This document shows, piece by piece, positions 52,518-64,000 of a DNA stretch of 64,000 bases. Every line of letters starts with the position of its first letter. Within the stretch, counting starts at the first letter, position 1. A program made the position numbers and the translations under genes. The notes below the pieces were generated by a model, which was given only the letters and a program-made list of their open reading frames with translations, was not told the origin of the DNA and did no database searches. This stretch comes from Sipunculus nudus (taxonomy: Eukaryota; Annelida; Sipuncula; Golfingiida; Sipunculidae), in assembly GCA_026874595.1 (NCBI GenBank), contig CM049319.1, positions 13,669,601 to 13,733,600 of the forward strand, in the 5' to 3' direction.

Positions 52518-55500
52518 ACTTGAGATAAACAATGGTTGGTAATATAAGTCAAACAGACCCTGCTGGGGATGAGATATTGTTGAGTTCTATCTGTACTACT
52601 GGGACATGAGATAAACCATGGATGAAAATATAAGTCAAACAGACCCTGCTGGGGATGAGATATTGTTGAGTCTTATCTGTACTACTGGGACATGAGATAA
52701 ACCATGTATCAAACAGACCTTGCTGAGGGTGAGATATTATTGAGTCCTATCTGTACTACTGGGACATGAGATACACCATGTATGGTTATATAAGTCAAAC
52801 AGACACTGCTGGGGATATGATATTGTTGAGTCCTATCTGTACTATTGGGACATGAAATAAACCATGGATGGTAATATAAGTCAAACAGACCCTGCTGGGG
52901 ATGAGATATTGTTGAGTCCTATCTGTACTACTGGGACATGAGATAAACCATGGATGATAATACAAGTCAAACAGACCCTGCTGGGGATGAGATATTGTTG
53001 AGTCTTAGCTGTACTACTGGGACATGAGATAAACCATGTATTAAACAGACCCTGCTGGGGATGAGATATTGTAGAGTTCTATCTGTACTACTGGGACATG
53101 AGATAAACCATGGATGATAATATAAGTCAAACAGACCCTGCTGGGGATAAGATATTGTTGAGACCTATCTGTACTACTGGGACATGAGATAAACCATGTA
53201 TGGTTATATAAGTCAAACAGACACTGCTGGGGATATGATATTGTTGAGTCCTATATGTACTATTGGGACATGAAATAAACCATGGATGGTAATATAAGTC
53301 AAACAGACCCTGCTGGGGATGAGATATTGTTGAGTCTTAGGTGTACTACTGGGACATGAGATAAACCATGTATCAAACAGACCTTGCTGAGGGTGAGATA
53401 TTATTTAGTCCTATCTGTACTACTTGGACATGAGATAAACCATGTATGGTAATATAAGTCAAACAGACACTGCTGGGGATATGATATTGTTGAGTCCTAT
53501 CTGTACTACTGGGACATGAGATAAACCATGTATGGTAATATAAGTCAGACACTGCTTGGGATATGATATTGTTGAGTCCTATCTGTACTACTGGGACATA
53601 AATTAAACCATGGATGGTAATATAAGTCAAACAGACCCTTTTAGGATGAGAAATTGTTGAGTCCTAGCTGTACTACTGGGACATGAGATAAACCATGGAT
53701 AGTAATATAAGTCAAACAGACGCTGCTGGGGATGAGATCTTTTTGAGTCCTATCTGTACTACTGGGACATAAGATAAACCATGAATGGTAATATAAGACA
53801 AACAGACCCTGCTGGGGATGAGATATTGTTGAGTCCTATCTGTACTACTGGGACTTGAGATAAACCATGGTTGGTAATATAAGTCAAACAGACCCTGCTG
53901 GGGATGAGATATTGTTGAGTTCTATCTGTACTACTGGGACATGAGATAAACCATGGATGATAATATAAGTCAAACAGACCCTGCTGGGGATGAGATATTG
54001 TTGAGTCTTATCTGTACTACTGGGACATGAGATAAACCATGTATCAAACAGACCTTGCTGAGAATGAGATATTATTGAGTCCTATCTGTACTACTGGGAC
54101 ATGAGATACACCATGTATGGTTATATAAGTCAAACAGACACTGCTGGGGATATGATATTGTTGAGTCCTATCTGTACTATTGGGACATGAAATAAACCAT
54201 GGATGGTAATATAGGTCAAACAGACCCTGCTGGGGATGAGATATTGTTGAGTCCTATCTGTACTACTGGGACATGAGATAAACCATGGATGATAATACAA
54301 GTCAAACAGACCCTGCTGGGGATGAGATATTGTTGAGTCTTAGCTGTACTACTGGGACATGAGATAAACCATGTATTAAACAGACCCTGCTGGGGATGAG
54401 ATATTGTAGAGTTCTATCTGTACTACTGGGACATGAGATAAACCATGGATAGTAATATAAGTCAAACAGACTCTGCTGGGGATGAGATATTTTTGAGTCC
54501 TATCTGTACTACTGGGACATAAGATAAACCATGAATGGTAATATAAGTCAAACAGACCCTGCTGGGGATGAGATATTGTTGAGTCCTATCTGTACTCCTG
54601 GGACTTGAGATAAACCATGGTTGGTAATATAAGTCAAACAGACCCTGCTGGGGATGAGATATTGTTGAGTTCTATCTGTACTACTGGGACATGAAATAAA
54701 CCTTGGATGGTAATATAGGTCAAACAGACCCTGCTGGGGATGAGATATTGTTGAGTCCTATCTGTACTACTGGGACATGAGATAAACCATGGATGATAAT
54801 ACAAGTCAAACAGACCCTGCTGGGGATGAGATATTGTTGAGTCTTAGCTGTACTACTGGGACATGAGATAAACCATGTATTAAACAGACCCTGCTGGGGA
54901 TGAGATATTGTAGAGTTCTATCTGTACTACTGGGACTTGAGATAAACAATGGTTGGTAATATAAGTCAAACAGACCCTGCTGGGGATGAGATATTGTTGA
55001 GTTCTATCTGTACTACTGGGACATGAGATAAACCATGGATGAAAATATAAGTCAAACAGACCCTGCTGGGGATGAGATATTGTTGAGTCTTATCTGTACT
55101 ACTGGGACATGAGATAAACCATGTATCAAACAGACCTTGCTGAGGGTGAGATATTATTGAGTCCTATCTGTACTACTGGGACATGAGATACACCATGTAT
55201 GGTTATATAAGTCAAACAGACACTGCTGGGGATATGATATTGTTGAGTCCTATCTGTACTATTGGGACATGAAATAAACCATGGATGGTAATATAAGTCA
55301 AACAGACCCTGCTGGGGATGAGATATTGTTGAGTCCTATCTGTACTACTGGGACATGAGATAAACCATGGATGATAATACAAGTCAAACAGACCCTGCTG
55401 GGGATGAGATATTGTTGAGTCTTAGCTGTACTACTGGGACATGAGATAAACCATGTATTAAACAGACCCTGCTGGGGATGAGATATTGTAGAGTTCTATC

Positions 55501-57116
55501 TGTACTACTGGGACATGAGATAAACCATGGATGATAATATAAGTCAAACAGACCCTGCTGGGGATAAGATATTGTTGAGACCTATCTGTACTACTGGGAC
55601 ATGAGATAAACCATGTATGGTTATATAAGTCAAACAGACACTGCTGGGGATATGATATTGTTGAGTCCTATATGTACTATTGGGACATGAAATAAACCAT
55701 GGATGGTAATATAAGTCAAACAGACCCTGCTGGGGATGAGATATTGTTGAGTCTTAGGTGTACTACTGGGACATGAGATAAACCATGTATCAAACAGACC
55801 TTGCTGAGGGTGAGATATTATTTAGTCCTATCTGTACTACTTGGACATGAGATAAACCATGTATGGTAATATAAGTCAAACAGACACTGCTGGGGATATG
55901 ATATTGTTGAGTCCTATCTGTACTACTGGGACATGAGATAAACCATGTATGGTAATATAAGTCAGACACTGCTTGGGATATGATATTGTTGAGTCCTATC
56001 TGTACTACTGGGACATAAATTAAACCATGGATGGTAATATAAGTCAAACAGACCCTTTTAGGATGAGAAATTGTTGAGTCCTAGCTGTACTACTGGGACA
56101 TGAGATAAACCATGGATAGTAATATAAGTCAAACAGACGCTGCTGGGGATGAGATATTTTTGAGTCCTATCTGTACTACTGGGACATAAGATAAACCATG
56201 AATGGTAATATAAGACAAACAGACCCTGCTGGGGATGAGATATTGTTGAGTCCTATCTGTACTACTGGGACTTGAGATAAACCATGGTTGGTAATATAAG
56301 TCAAACAGACCCTGCTGGGGATGAGATATTGTTGAGTTCTATCTGTACTACTGGGACATGAGATAAACCATGGATGATAATATAAGTCAAACAGACCCTG
56401 CTGGGGATGAGATATTGTTGAGTCTTATCTGTACTACTGGGACATGAGATAAACCATGTATCAAACAGACCTTGCTGAGAATGAGATATTATTGAGTCCT
56501 ATCTGTACTACTGGGACATGAGATACACCATGTATGGTTATATAAGTCAAACAGACACTGCTGGGGATATGATATTGTTGAGTCCTATCTGTACTATTGG
56601 GACATGAAATAAACCATGGATGGTAATATAGGTCAAACAGACCCTGCTGGGGATGAGATATTGTTGAGTCCTATCTGTACTACTGGGACATGAGATAAAC
56701 CATGGATGATAATACAAGTCAAACAGACCCTGCTGGGGATGAGATATTGTTGAGTCTTAGCTGTACTACTGGGACATGAGATAAACCATGTATTAAACAG
56801 ACCCTGCTGGGGATGAGATATTGTAGAGTTCTATCTGTACTACTGGGACATGAGATAAACCATGGATAGTAATATAAGTCAAACAGACTCTGCTGGGGAT
56901 GAGATATTTTTGAGTCCTATCTGTACTACTGGGACATAAGATAAACCATGAATGGTAATATAAGTCAAACAGACCCTGCTGGGGATGAGATATTGTTGAG
57001 TCCTATCTGTACTCCTGGGACTTGAGATAAACCATGGTTGGTAATATAAGTCAAACAGACCCTGCTGGGGATGAGATATTGTTGAGTTCTATCTGTACTA
57101 CTGGGACATGAGATAA
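52501..57116. repeat. 2417-bp-offset block duplication inside the satellite
   Basis: The stretch from about 52501 to 54700 recurs at 54918-57116 with a constant offset of 2417 bp and near-identical subtype order. Examples: the AAACAATGGTTGG unit, the GATAAGATATTGTTGAGACC unit and the CTTTTAGGATGAGAAATTG unit occur in both. Similarity to the partner ends at about 54700/57117, where one copy has CCTTGGATGGTAATATAGG and the other CATGGATGATAATATAAG. Confidence 0.85.
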
Positions 57117-58337
57117 ACCATGGATGATAATATAAGTCAAACAGACCCTGCTGGTGATGAGATATTGTTGAGTCCTATCTGTACTACTGGGACATGAGAT
57201 AAACCATGGATGATAATACAAGTCAAACAGACCCTGCTGGGGATGAGATATTGTTGAGTCTTAGCTGTACTACTGGGACATGAGATAAACCATGTATTAA
57301 ACAGACCCTGCTGGGGATGAGATATTGTAGAGTTCTATCTGTACTACTGGGACATGAGATAAACCATGGATGATAATATAAATCAAACAGACCCTGCTGG
57401 GGATAAGATATTGTTGAGACCTATCTGTACTACTGGGACATGAGATAAACCATGTATGGTTATATAAGTCAAACAGACACTGCTGGGGATATGATATTGT
57501 TGAGTCCTATATGTACTATTGGGACATGAAATAAACCATGGATGGTAATATAAGTCAAACAGACCCTGCTGGGGATGAGATATTGTTGAGTTCTTGTCTG
57601 TACTACTGGGACATGAGATAAACCATGGATGATAATATAAGTCAAACAGACCCTGCTGGGGATGAGATTGTTGAGTCCTATCTGTACTACTGGGACATGA
57701 AATAAACCATGGATGGTAATATAAGTCAAACAGACCCTGCTGGGGATAAGATATTGTTGAGACCTATCTGTACTACTGGGACATGAGATAAACCATGGAT
57801 GATAATACAAGTCAAACAGACCCTGCTGGGGATGAGATATTGTTGAGTCTTAGCTGTACTACTGGGACATGAGATAAACCATGTATCAAACAGACCTTGC
57901 TGAGGGTGAGATATAATTGAGTCCTATCTGTACTATTGGGACATGAGATAAACCATGTATGGTAATATAAGTCAGACACTGCTTGGGATATGATATTGTT
58001 GAGTCCTATCTGTACTATTGGGACATGAAATAAACCATGGATGGTAATATAAGTCAAACAGACCCTTTTAGGATGAGATATTGTTGAGTCCTATCTGTAT
58101 TACTGGGACATGAGATAAACCATGGATAGTAATATAAGTCAAACAGACTGCTGGGGATGAGATATTGTTGAGTCCTCTCTGTACTACCGGGACATGAAAT
58201 AAACCATGGATGGTAATATAAGTCAAACAGACCCTGCTGGGGATGAGATATCTTTGAGTCCTATCTGTACTACTGGGACATGAGATAAACCATGTATGGT
58301 AATATAAGTCAAACAGACCCTGCTGGGGATGAGATAT

Positions 58338-59820
58338 CTGGTGGGAGATACTGACGCTAACACTGATAGCAAAATTAATCATAACAGTGGAGTATACCAG
58401 TACATGTAGACAAATAATATAGAACTCTGGCTAAGTTTGGCATTTGGTAATTTCTTGTTCAGTGATTTTTATTGAATGTTGATCCACCATCATTTTTATT
58501 GCTGTTATTCTAAATAGCATCATCAAAGATGATGCTTTACGTGCAAGACATATCAAGATATTTCAGGAGAGTTCTCATCCTGCCTTGTTTGCTTCTATTA
58601 TAATATTATGAACCATTGCAGAATCATTGCAATTTTTTCTCTTTTTATTTTATTTGCACAGTCAACTTGGCATTTGAAATATTCGCTAGTCTGTTTCTAT
58701 TCATTATTTTGACAGCTTTATGTCACCAATAGCAACCTTTTATGGAGGCTTGAATTAAAGGGTCTTTTGTTCTGTTTGATGTTTCAGACATGATGAAGTT
58801 CCTTGTTGGATTTAATCTAGACCATGAATATGAAAGAGCTCTTGTCCTTTATGATTTTCAGAATCTATCGGTTAACAGTCTACATTTTCTTGATCATCAT
58901 TCCATCATATTTCTAGAAGAACTCCACTACATTTTATTTATGGGAGTGACAAAGAACTGGTTTTGGATCAAGTTTGTCTATTGGTTCTGAAATCTCAAAC
59001 ATTGAGATTGCAGTGAGTACTTGCACCATGAGTATACCCACTGAGAGCTATGTTTCGAAACAGTCAGGAGATGACGAGCATGTAGGCCTCCTTCCTAAGA
59101 AGAAGGACGTCAGTTCCCATGAAGATGTCTAGGCTTACTTCATGGCAGTCTGCTGGTAACCATCCCATGGGCCAGTTGTTGACGGCGGATCCACCTGACC
59201 AATTTGGTGCAGGATATTCTCGAGGACCAGGAAAGAGACTTATACATGACTACTGACAAAACCATGTACAAATCAGAAAGCTGGTTCAAGACTGCTGTCA
59301 CAAAAGAAAGCTTCCAATTTTAATTTCGCCTAGTGGTGCTTATCACATTCTTAATCTGTGTGCTACTGAAATGAGGCTTCTGTGTTTTTGTGTACTCGCA
59401 GTCTTGATACTTAACTCTAAATCATGCCTTAACTACATGAAAACTTAATTACTGAGGTAAAGCAAGGTGCATACAATAAACACTCATTATCACAAATGAA
59501 AAAGGATCACCAGGATCACTTGGTTTTGAAAGAAGTTTGTTATAAATGTCCTTTTTTTTAAATGGAAAAAGGTGTAGTTGGGACCTGAATTTTTTCCTGG
59601 AGTTTGTTATAGCAAGACTTCACTGCTCTATTTTTAGTGATGATCAGAATATTTAGAAAATGATCATTACAAGTGTTAATGCTTTGGCTCAGGTGATACA
59701 CTAGCATAAGTCTACTGTTAAATCAAATGTCCATTCATGTACGTTTACACAAGACTTGAGCCCCGGGTAGGCTAAAAATTCATTCCATTTAAAATGATCA
59801 TACATGTCCTGTTTTCACAG
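58338..59820. other. Unique sequence between the satellite and the recombinase-like exons
   Basis: No firm exon. It is less repeat-laden than the rest of the window. A stretch at 59080-59330 has balanced base composition (CCATGAAGATGTCTAGGC, GACGGCGGATCCACC) and could be a decayed exon, but it carries stops in all frames I read. Confidence 0.4.
58790..58990 (+). other. Open stretch upstream of the recombinase-like exons, doubtful exon
   Basis: A 66-codon open stretch begins with ATG just after a pyrimidine-rich TTTCAG and lies on the same strand, 830 bp upstream of the first recognised recombinase-like exon. It reads MMKFLVGFNLDHEYERALVL and then becomes hydrophobic and low in charge. I do not recognise it and see no strong donor site. 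It may be a chance open frame. Confidence 0.15.
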
Positions 59821-60980
59821 AATTATATGGATGAAAGGCTCAAAGAGCTTCTCCCAAAGCTAAAAGAGAGTGACCAGGATTGGGCTGAGGTGGCGTCACT
59901 CACTCTGGCAAGACTAATCCTCTTCAATAAGAGGAGAGGTGAGGAGCCTGCAAAACTCAGAATCCAAAGCTTTTTGGAGAGACCAACATGGCAAAATCCT
60001 AATGAAGAACTTATAAATACTTTGCAACCACTGGAACAGGAATTGATGAAAAGGTGAGTCAAGTATTATTTCTCGAAACTGAATTGAGTCTGTTTCATTT
60101 GTTGCAAGTGTGTATATTTTTAAGACTCCATTTCTATGGAAAGCCATCATTCAAGGGACCTTCTTTCTCCTCTTGACATGAAGAAGACTCAGTCTGACCT
60201 ATACATCATATTTGTTTAATTTGTACTTTAGCAGGTAAACCACTCCAATTAACATGATTAAGCTCTTCTCTGTAGTCTGTGAGTCTACAAACCATTTTAT
60301 AACATTTATTTTTTTTATTTTTGGATATAACAGAATGGATTTGGATGAGGTGATCGGTAAAAAGAACAGGAAGGTGGCCATCCTGCTACCACCGCTATTG
60401 AGAAATGCCATACAGATACTGATATCATGGAGGCAGAAGTCCACAAATCCTTATGTTTTTGCCAAGGTACTTTGTAATCAACTGATCATGTTTCACATTA
60501 AACATTGTTTAATGTACATGATATGATGCCTTATCACAATTTTGGTTAATGTCCGACAGTTTGGAAACTAAATATGCTTGTGTCCACATATTCTGATCAA
60601 TTTGATGGGTTGAAAAAAAATCAGAAATTCTGAATGAGCAAAAAGCACAATATAAGATAATAATAGAATATGGCCAAATAAGTGTTACTGTGCATTTGTT
60701 TCTGCCCTCAAAAGCATACTGCATTTTTTTAAATGGTTGAAAAATGGCCAATTTGTAAACATTTGTAGTCATTCTATCATCAATTGATCAAGTACCGGTA
60801 AACATGTTTTCTGCAACACCAACTGTTGACTTACTGTGAATTAATTTCTCTTAGAATTCCAATGATACCCACATGCGAGGATATGACTGCCTCAAAACAG
60901 CCTGTGCCAGAGCTGACCTGAAGATGCCTGGTTTGGTTACAAGTACCAAGCTCCGCAAATACATGGCGACAGTTTCACAG
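59821..60980 (+). CDS. Uncharacterised tyrosine-recombinase-like protein, three internal exons, partial
   Basis: Exons 59821-60053, 60334-60466 and 60855-60980 have AG acceptors and GT donors (GTGAGT, GTACTT, GTCTGG) and keep one frame. The protein runs NYMDERLKELLPKLKES, LTLARLILFNKRRGEEPAKL, a linker, VIGKKNRKVAILLPP, NPYVFAK, MRGYDCLKTACARADL and TSTKLRKYMATVSQ. From memory this matches a large uncharacterised family expanded in fish and aquatic invertebrates. The last motif resembles the HxLRHxxAT box of tyrosine recombinases, and in relatives it is followed by LGHDxxxHxxFY, which would supply the later histidine and tyrosine. That next exon is not in the window up to 64000. No convincing upstream exon was found, so the start is unknown. 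Function is unknown; a Crypton-like or domesticated recombinase origin is inference. Confidence 0.72.
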
Positions 60981-61562
60981 GTCTGGACTTATTGTACCAC
61001 ACATCAAACGTCTAGATTTTATTTCAATGAGACAATTTTAATAAATTTCACCATTAATTTTGAAACAAGTGCTTCTGAAACACATCAAAACGAATTGACT
61101 TCACATTTGGTCATGTTTGTGTGTACGATTTGATCAGATCTTAGTTAGCTGGACCTAGTTAACATTATTAGGAGGTCCTTATAAATGCTGCGATCACTAG
61201 TGGTTATTGCGACTCTAACTGTGTCCAACTATCAAAAACAAACAGAACCAGGCATGGTTCTGGTCAACCAGTCATGCATGACTTGGTGTATAGACTCAAT
61301 AATTTACTGACATTTCAAACATATTTTAAACATTTTGTGAGATAAATCAGTAATCAATAACAGGTCAAATTTGTGCAAAAATTTATAATATTTGGTATGA
61401 CATGAACAAAATGCACAATTACTGATAAATATTGATATTATTACTGTTTAAAAAAGTACCACTATAATCTGAAAATATTGAATAACCTACATTCTCGGAA
61501 ATCATTTTTTTTAGCGTGGAATCCAAACACCAAGTCATGTATGACCGAAGCACTGTCTAGTT

Positions 61563-61860
61563 TTTAGCTCAGCTGTCTACAAGTCATCTGAGCTATAGTA
61601 GTGGTCCTTTGTCCGTCATCCATCCGGCCGTTAACAGGGCACATTTGAAACTGTAAGACCTACGAATCCAAAATTATACATACCATTAGATGTTCCCAAA
61701 ATCTCCAAACATACCGAAAATTGGGTCATCAGGACTTCGTTCCTTTGAGATACTAAGGAAAAACTTCCGTTTTTCATAAAAAAGCCATTGTTACACTTCA
61801 AGGCTGCCTAATATTTAAAACCACTGATCTGTTCTTGGTCATATTTAGTATATTTAGTAT
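61563..61860 (+). repeat. Dispersed repeat copy, partner of 11410-11690
   Basis: TTTTTAGCTCAGCTGTCTACA, TCATCTGAGC, CGGCCGTTAACAGGG, and GTTACACTTCAAGGCTG in order; the inverted copy is in intron 3 of the PTGR1 pseudogene. The AGCTCAGCTG-type start is also seen at 4705. Confidence 0.65.
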
Positions 61861-62740
61861 TCATATTCTTCCATACATTTTCTATGAACATATAAAAAAT
61901 TAGGTCAGTGTTGGGTATTATTTTGAAGTTATGGGCCCAAATATAATGCAATTTTTAAAAAATCAGGAAATATATTTACTCACCTAGCGTGAGAATTGCT
62001 GAAGCCGGAGACTTTTTTTTCAGGAATATAACTTTTATTTAATCAAGATTCAATGATTTCCCCAAAATTAGATCTAAATTTTGCAAATTTTTCAAGTTAT
62101 TAGCATAAATAAAAAATTAATACCTTAAATTTTGTCCAACTTTGGGAATGGCACTTTTTTTTCTGTAAGCACTTTTGATTTAATTTTCACAGCATATATA
62201 CATAAGGATTTAATCTTTTAAAATCTGAAAGAGTAGCTTTTATTCAAGTTTTCATACACCATGTCAAGTGTTGTTGACATCTGGCCCACTTAGTAGAACA
62301 GCCATCACTTGCATTATGTAACCCAGCCCAGGCAGCTTGCCTCAGGCTCAGCTTGGCCACTACTAGTAGGCTTCCCCTCTGCCCTGCACTCCCCCCCCCC
62401 CCCCCAACAGATGGTGCATTAACTAGATGAATGTTATAATTTTCTGTATTTTATTTTATTCATGGCTATGCTACATTTTACTAGTAGATTTTGTATTGTA
62501 CCACCAGGGTTAAAATGATTAAATTTTGTATCCTGTATGTTTATGCAAAGGTGTTGTAACTTTCCTCTCTCCACTGAGTATTTGTTTAGGACAATATTCT
62601 TCTGGCAACTGCATAAAATTTATAACTGGTAAATAAAAAAATAAATATACAGAGTTACAAAGGTGTTTTTAAACTCTCATCCTCCCCCCCCCCCAATCAG
62701 GTTAAACAGCTAAGTCCCCATGTAACCCTTCACCCCCACA
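61861..62740. other. No gene seen; poly-C tracts
   Basis: AT-rich, with C runs at about 62390-62405 and 62682-62695. The continuation exon expected for the recombinase-like gene was looked for here and not found. Confidence 0.5.
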
Positions 62741-62809
62741 CAACACCAGATTTTGAGTCATCTCTTCTCTATATTCACACTTAGACTCAGTCACTTCAGA
62801 TTGTTTTCC

Positions 62810-63115
62810 TCTATAGGTCACCCGGATGTCCCATCAGTAACTTCTTCGCTGAACTCCAAAGTTTTAGTCTCTCAAGTTGACCACAACCTGCCTATAGTGA
62901 TCATGGGCGATTTCAATATTGACATTTCTAATATAATATATAACACCAAATTGACACAATTATGTCAACTCTTTAATGTCAACAACTAGTCAGAGAACCA
63001 ACCAATGACCATGGAATTACCATAGATCTTGTCTTTACTAACTGTTTAAATGCTTCAATTTCAACATTAGAAAACACATGGTCAGATCACAAGATATTAT
63101 TAGCAACAATCCCCC
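62810..63115 (+). pseudogene. Endonuclease/exonuclease/phosphatase domain fragment of a mobile element
   Basis: Pieces in shifted frames: LYRSPGCPISNFFAELQSF, then DHNLPIVIMGDFNIDISN, then EPTNDHGITIDLVFTNCLN and WSDHKILLATIP. The order YRSP, MGDFNID, TIDLVFTN, SDHK is the canonical motif series of an EEP endonuclease. MGDFN holds the catalytic aspartate and asparagine, and SDH the final catalytic pair. At least two frame changes, so it is dead. EEP domains of this type occur in non-LTR retrotransposons and in Helentron-like elements, and the fragment does not decide between them. It lies downstream of the recombinase-like exons on the same strand. Confidence 0.75.
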
Positions 63116-63494
63116 ATTCTTCAATTCAGATCAAACATGGCAACTTCTCACAGCATAATCTACAATTTCTTCTCTATAGATACTTTTTGAGACATTTTGT
63201 TTCCTCTCTAATTCAGCAACAACTGCTTCCCAAAACATATAAGTTTTCTACTTTTCCATAAATATTTTGATTTATTAAATGTGTATTTTTATACTTGCAA
63301 ATCTCCACTTCCTTCCTCTGCAATTTACCACATCTGGTCATTCTCATTGCAATATTTTAGACACATATTCATGTTCTAATTTAAAATACTGATAACTATT
63401 CCGCTCAACTACATAATTAATACAAAAAATTACATCTGTCAACATGAAATCTTACAGACCTACATACAACAATAGTGACACAATTGTATCTGTC

Positions 63495-64000
63495 TCATTC
63501 AGCTGAGCGCCGCGACCCATGGGTCCCTTGTTATTAGTTTATCCCAGAACCTATTGTCGTCAGATGTCATCTGTCTGTCTGTTAGCAGCAAGATCTCGGA
63601 AACTGCTCAGTAACCGTCTTTAATTTTGTCAACGTTTCTTGGCCTAATAGCACAGACTTTTTTTTTATTTCTTACTGAATCCTTTTGGACCATTTTGCGG
63701 GCCAAAAAGTGTCATTTTGGGACTTTGATTGTCGATTTCTCAAAAACTCTTCTTTAATTTTTTTTAATATTGCTGCAATCAAACCTTTATAACAATGTTT
63801 TTCTCCAAATTGGCAATGAGTGACCTTGAAAGGTCAAACTCATGGTCACCAATATCAACATTTCAAAGATCTCCTTCTCAGACACTACCAGTCGGATTTT
63901 TCTAAATTTTAGTATGGAGCTTCCTTGAGACACTGTCTAGAAAAGGCTGCTCACTGTTTTGAAAAATATTGATTATTCAAATTTTTTAATGAATTTTTGA
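63495..64000 (+). repeat. Dispersed repeat with a TTCAGCTGAGCGCCGCGACCC start
   Basis: Begins with the same block that ends the repeat at 5945 and continues with CATCTGTCTGTCTG, and with GACCTTGAAAGGTCAAACTC at about 63825. Runs off the end of the window. Confidence 0.6.

Larger units (their letters stand above)
49856..58337. repeat. 86-bp satellite, about 100 units, with higher-order repeats
   Basis: An unbroken tandem array. The unit runs from AACAGACCCTGCTGGGGATG through GAGATATTGTTGAGTCC, TATCTGTACTACTGGGACATG and AGATAAACCATGGATGG to AATATAAGTCA, 86 bp in total. Recurring subtypes are a 74-bp unit lacking 12 bp before CAAACAG, an ~82-bp unit with AGTCAGACACTGCTTGG, and an ~85-bp unit with CCCTTTTAGGATG. 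The subtypes recur in fixed order, so larger blocks have been copied. The array starts abruptly after 49855 and ends at GATGAGATATC near 58337. It sits upstream of the recombinase-like exons. Open minus-strand frames inside it are by-products of the repeat. Confidence 0.97.

Noticed and set aside
51037-58382. Repeated minus-strand open frames of 81-113 codons (TYITIHGLSHVP type) as a protein family
   Set aside because: They are translations of the 86-bp satellite. Three units equal 258 nt, so a stop-poor unit gives recurring open frames. No codon-level constraint is visible.

Overview
The window is animal (metazoan) nuclear DNA: AT-rich, intron-bearing and dominated by repeats. There are no bacterial-style gene clusters, no rRNA and no CRISPR array. 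The best-supported taxonomic guess is a lophotrochozoan, probably a bivalve mollusc. This rests on the style of the multi-exon genes and on dispersed repeats with TGACCTTGACCTT runs, AGCTCAGCTGAGC-type ends and CAAGATGGCGGCC blocks that are familiar from bivalve genomes. It is an inference from recall, not a database result.

Two tandem copies of a prostaglandin reductase 1 (PTGR1)-like gene lie on the minus strand. The upstream copy (36230-43845) has nine exons that join with consistent phases into 338 codons including the stop, and it looks functional. The downstream copy (2000-22056) keeps recognisable exons 1-6 at the same splice positions but is a broken, unprocessed pseudogene. Its exon 4 carries a 321-bp Harbinger-like MITE with a TTA target duplication, a frameshift and a lost acceptor; exon 5 has a 4-nt deletion. 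Exons 7-9 are not in the window. The intact gene also carries a partial duplicate of its own exon 4, bridged by a segment copied from about 2.5 kb away.

On the plus strand at 59821-60980 lie three consecutive exons of an uncharacterised protein family. Its last visible exon looks like the LRxxxAT box of a tyrosine recombinase. The rest of the gene lies beyond the window, and no convincing upstream exon was found.

Transposon remnants: a GIY-YIG endonuclease fragment inside ~90-bp inverted repeats (966-1716); a LINE C-terminal tail (13980-14060); a solo LTR (19149-19387); a PIF/Harbinger transposase N-terminus (30860-31230, minus) near several CG-rich foldback MITEs; a Tigger/pogo remnant (46059-47320); an EEP endonuclease fragment (62810-63115); several MITEs; and tRNA-like SINE heads.

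From about 49856 to 58337 there is a satellite of roughly one hundred 86-bp units with clear higher-order structure: a copy offset of 1087 bp and one of 2417 bp. The remainder is microsatellite, homopolymer and degraded repeat. I did not find a clear new multi-gene system. The strongest leads are the recombinase-like gene, the PTGR1 pair with its dated insertions, the GIY-YIG composite element, and the satellite with a perfect hairpin on its left flank.
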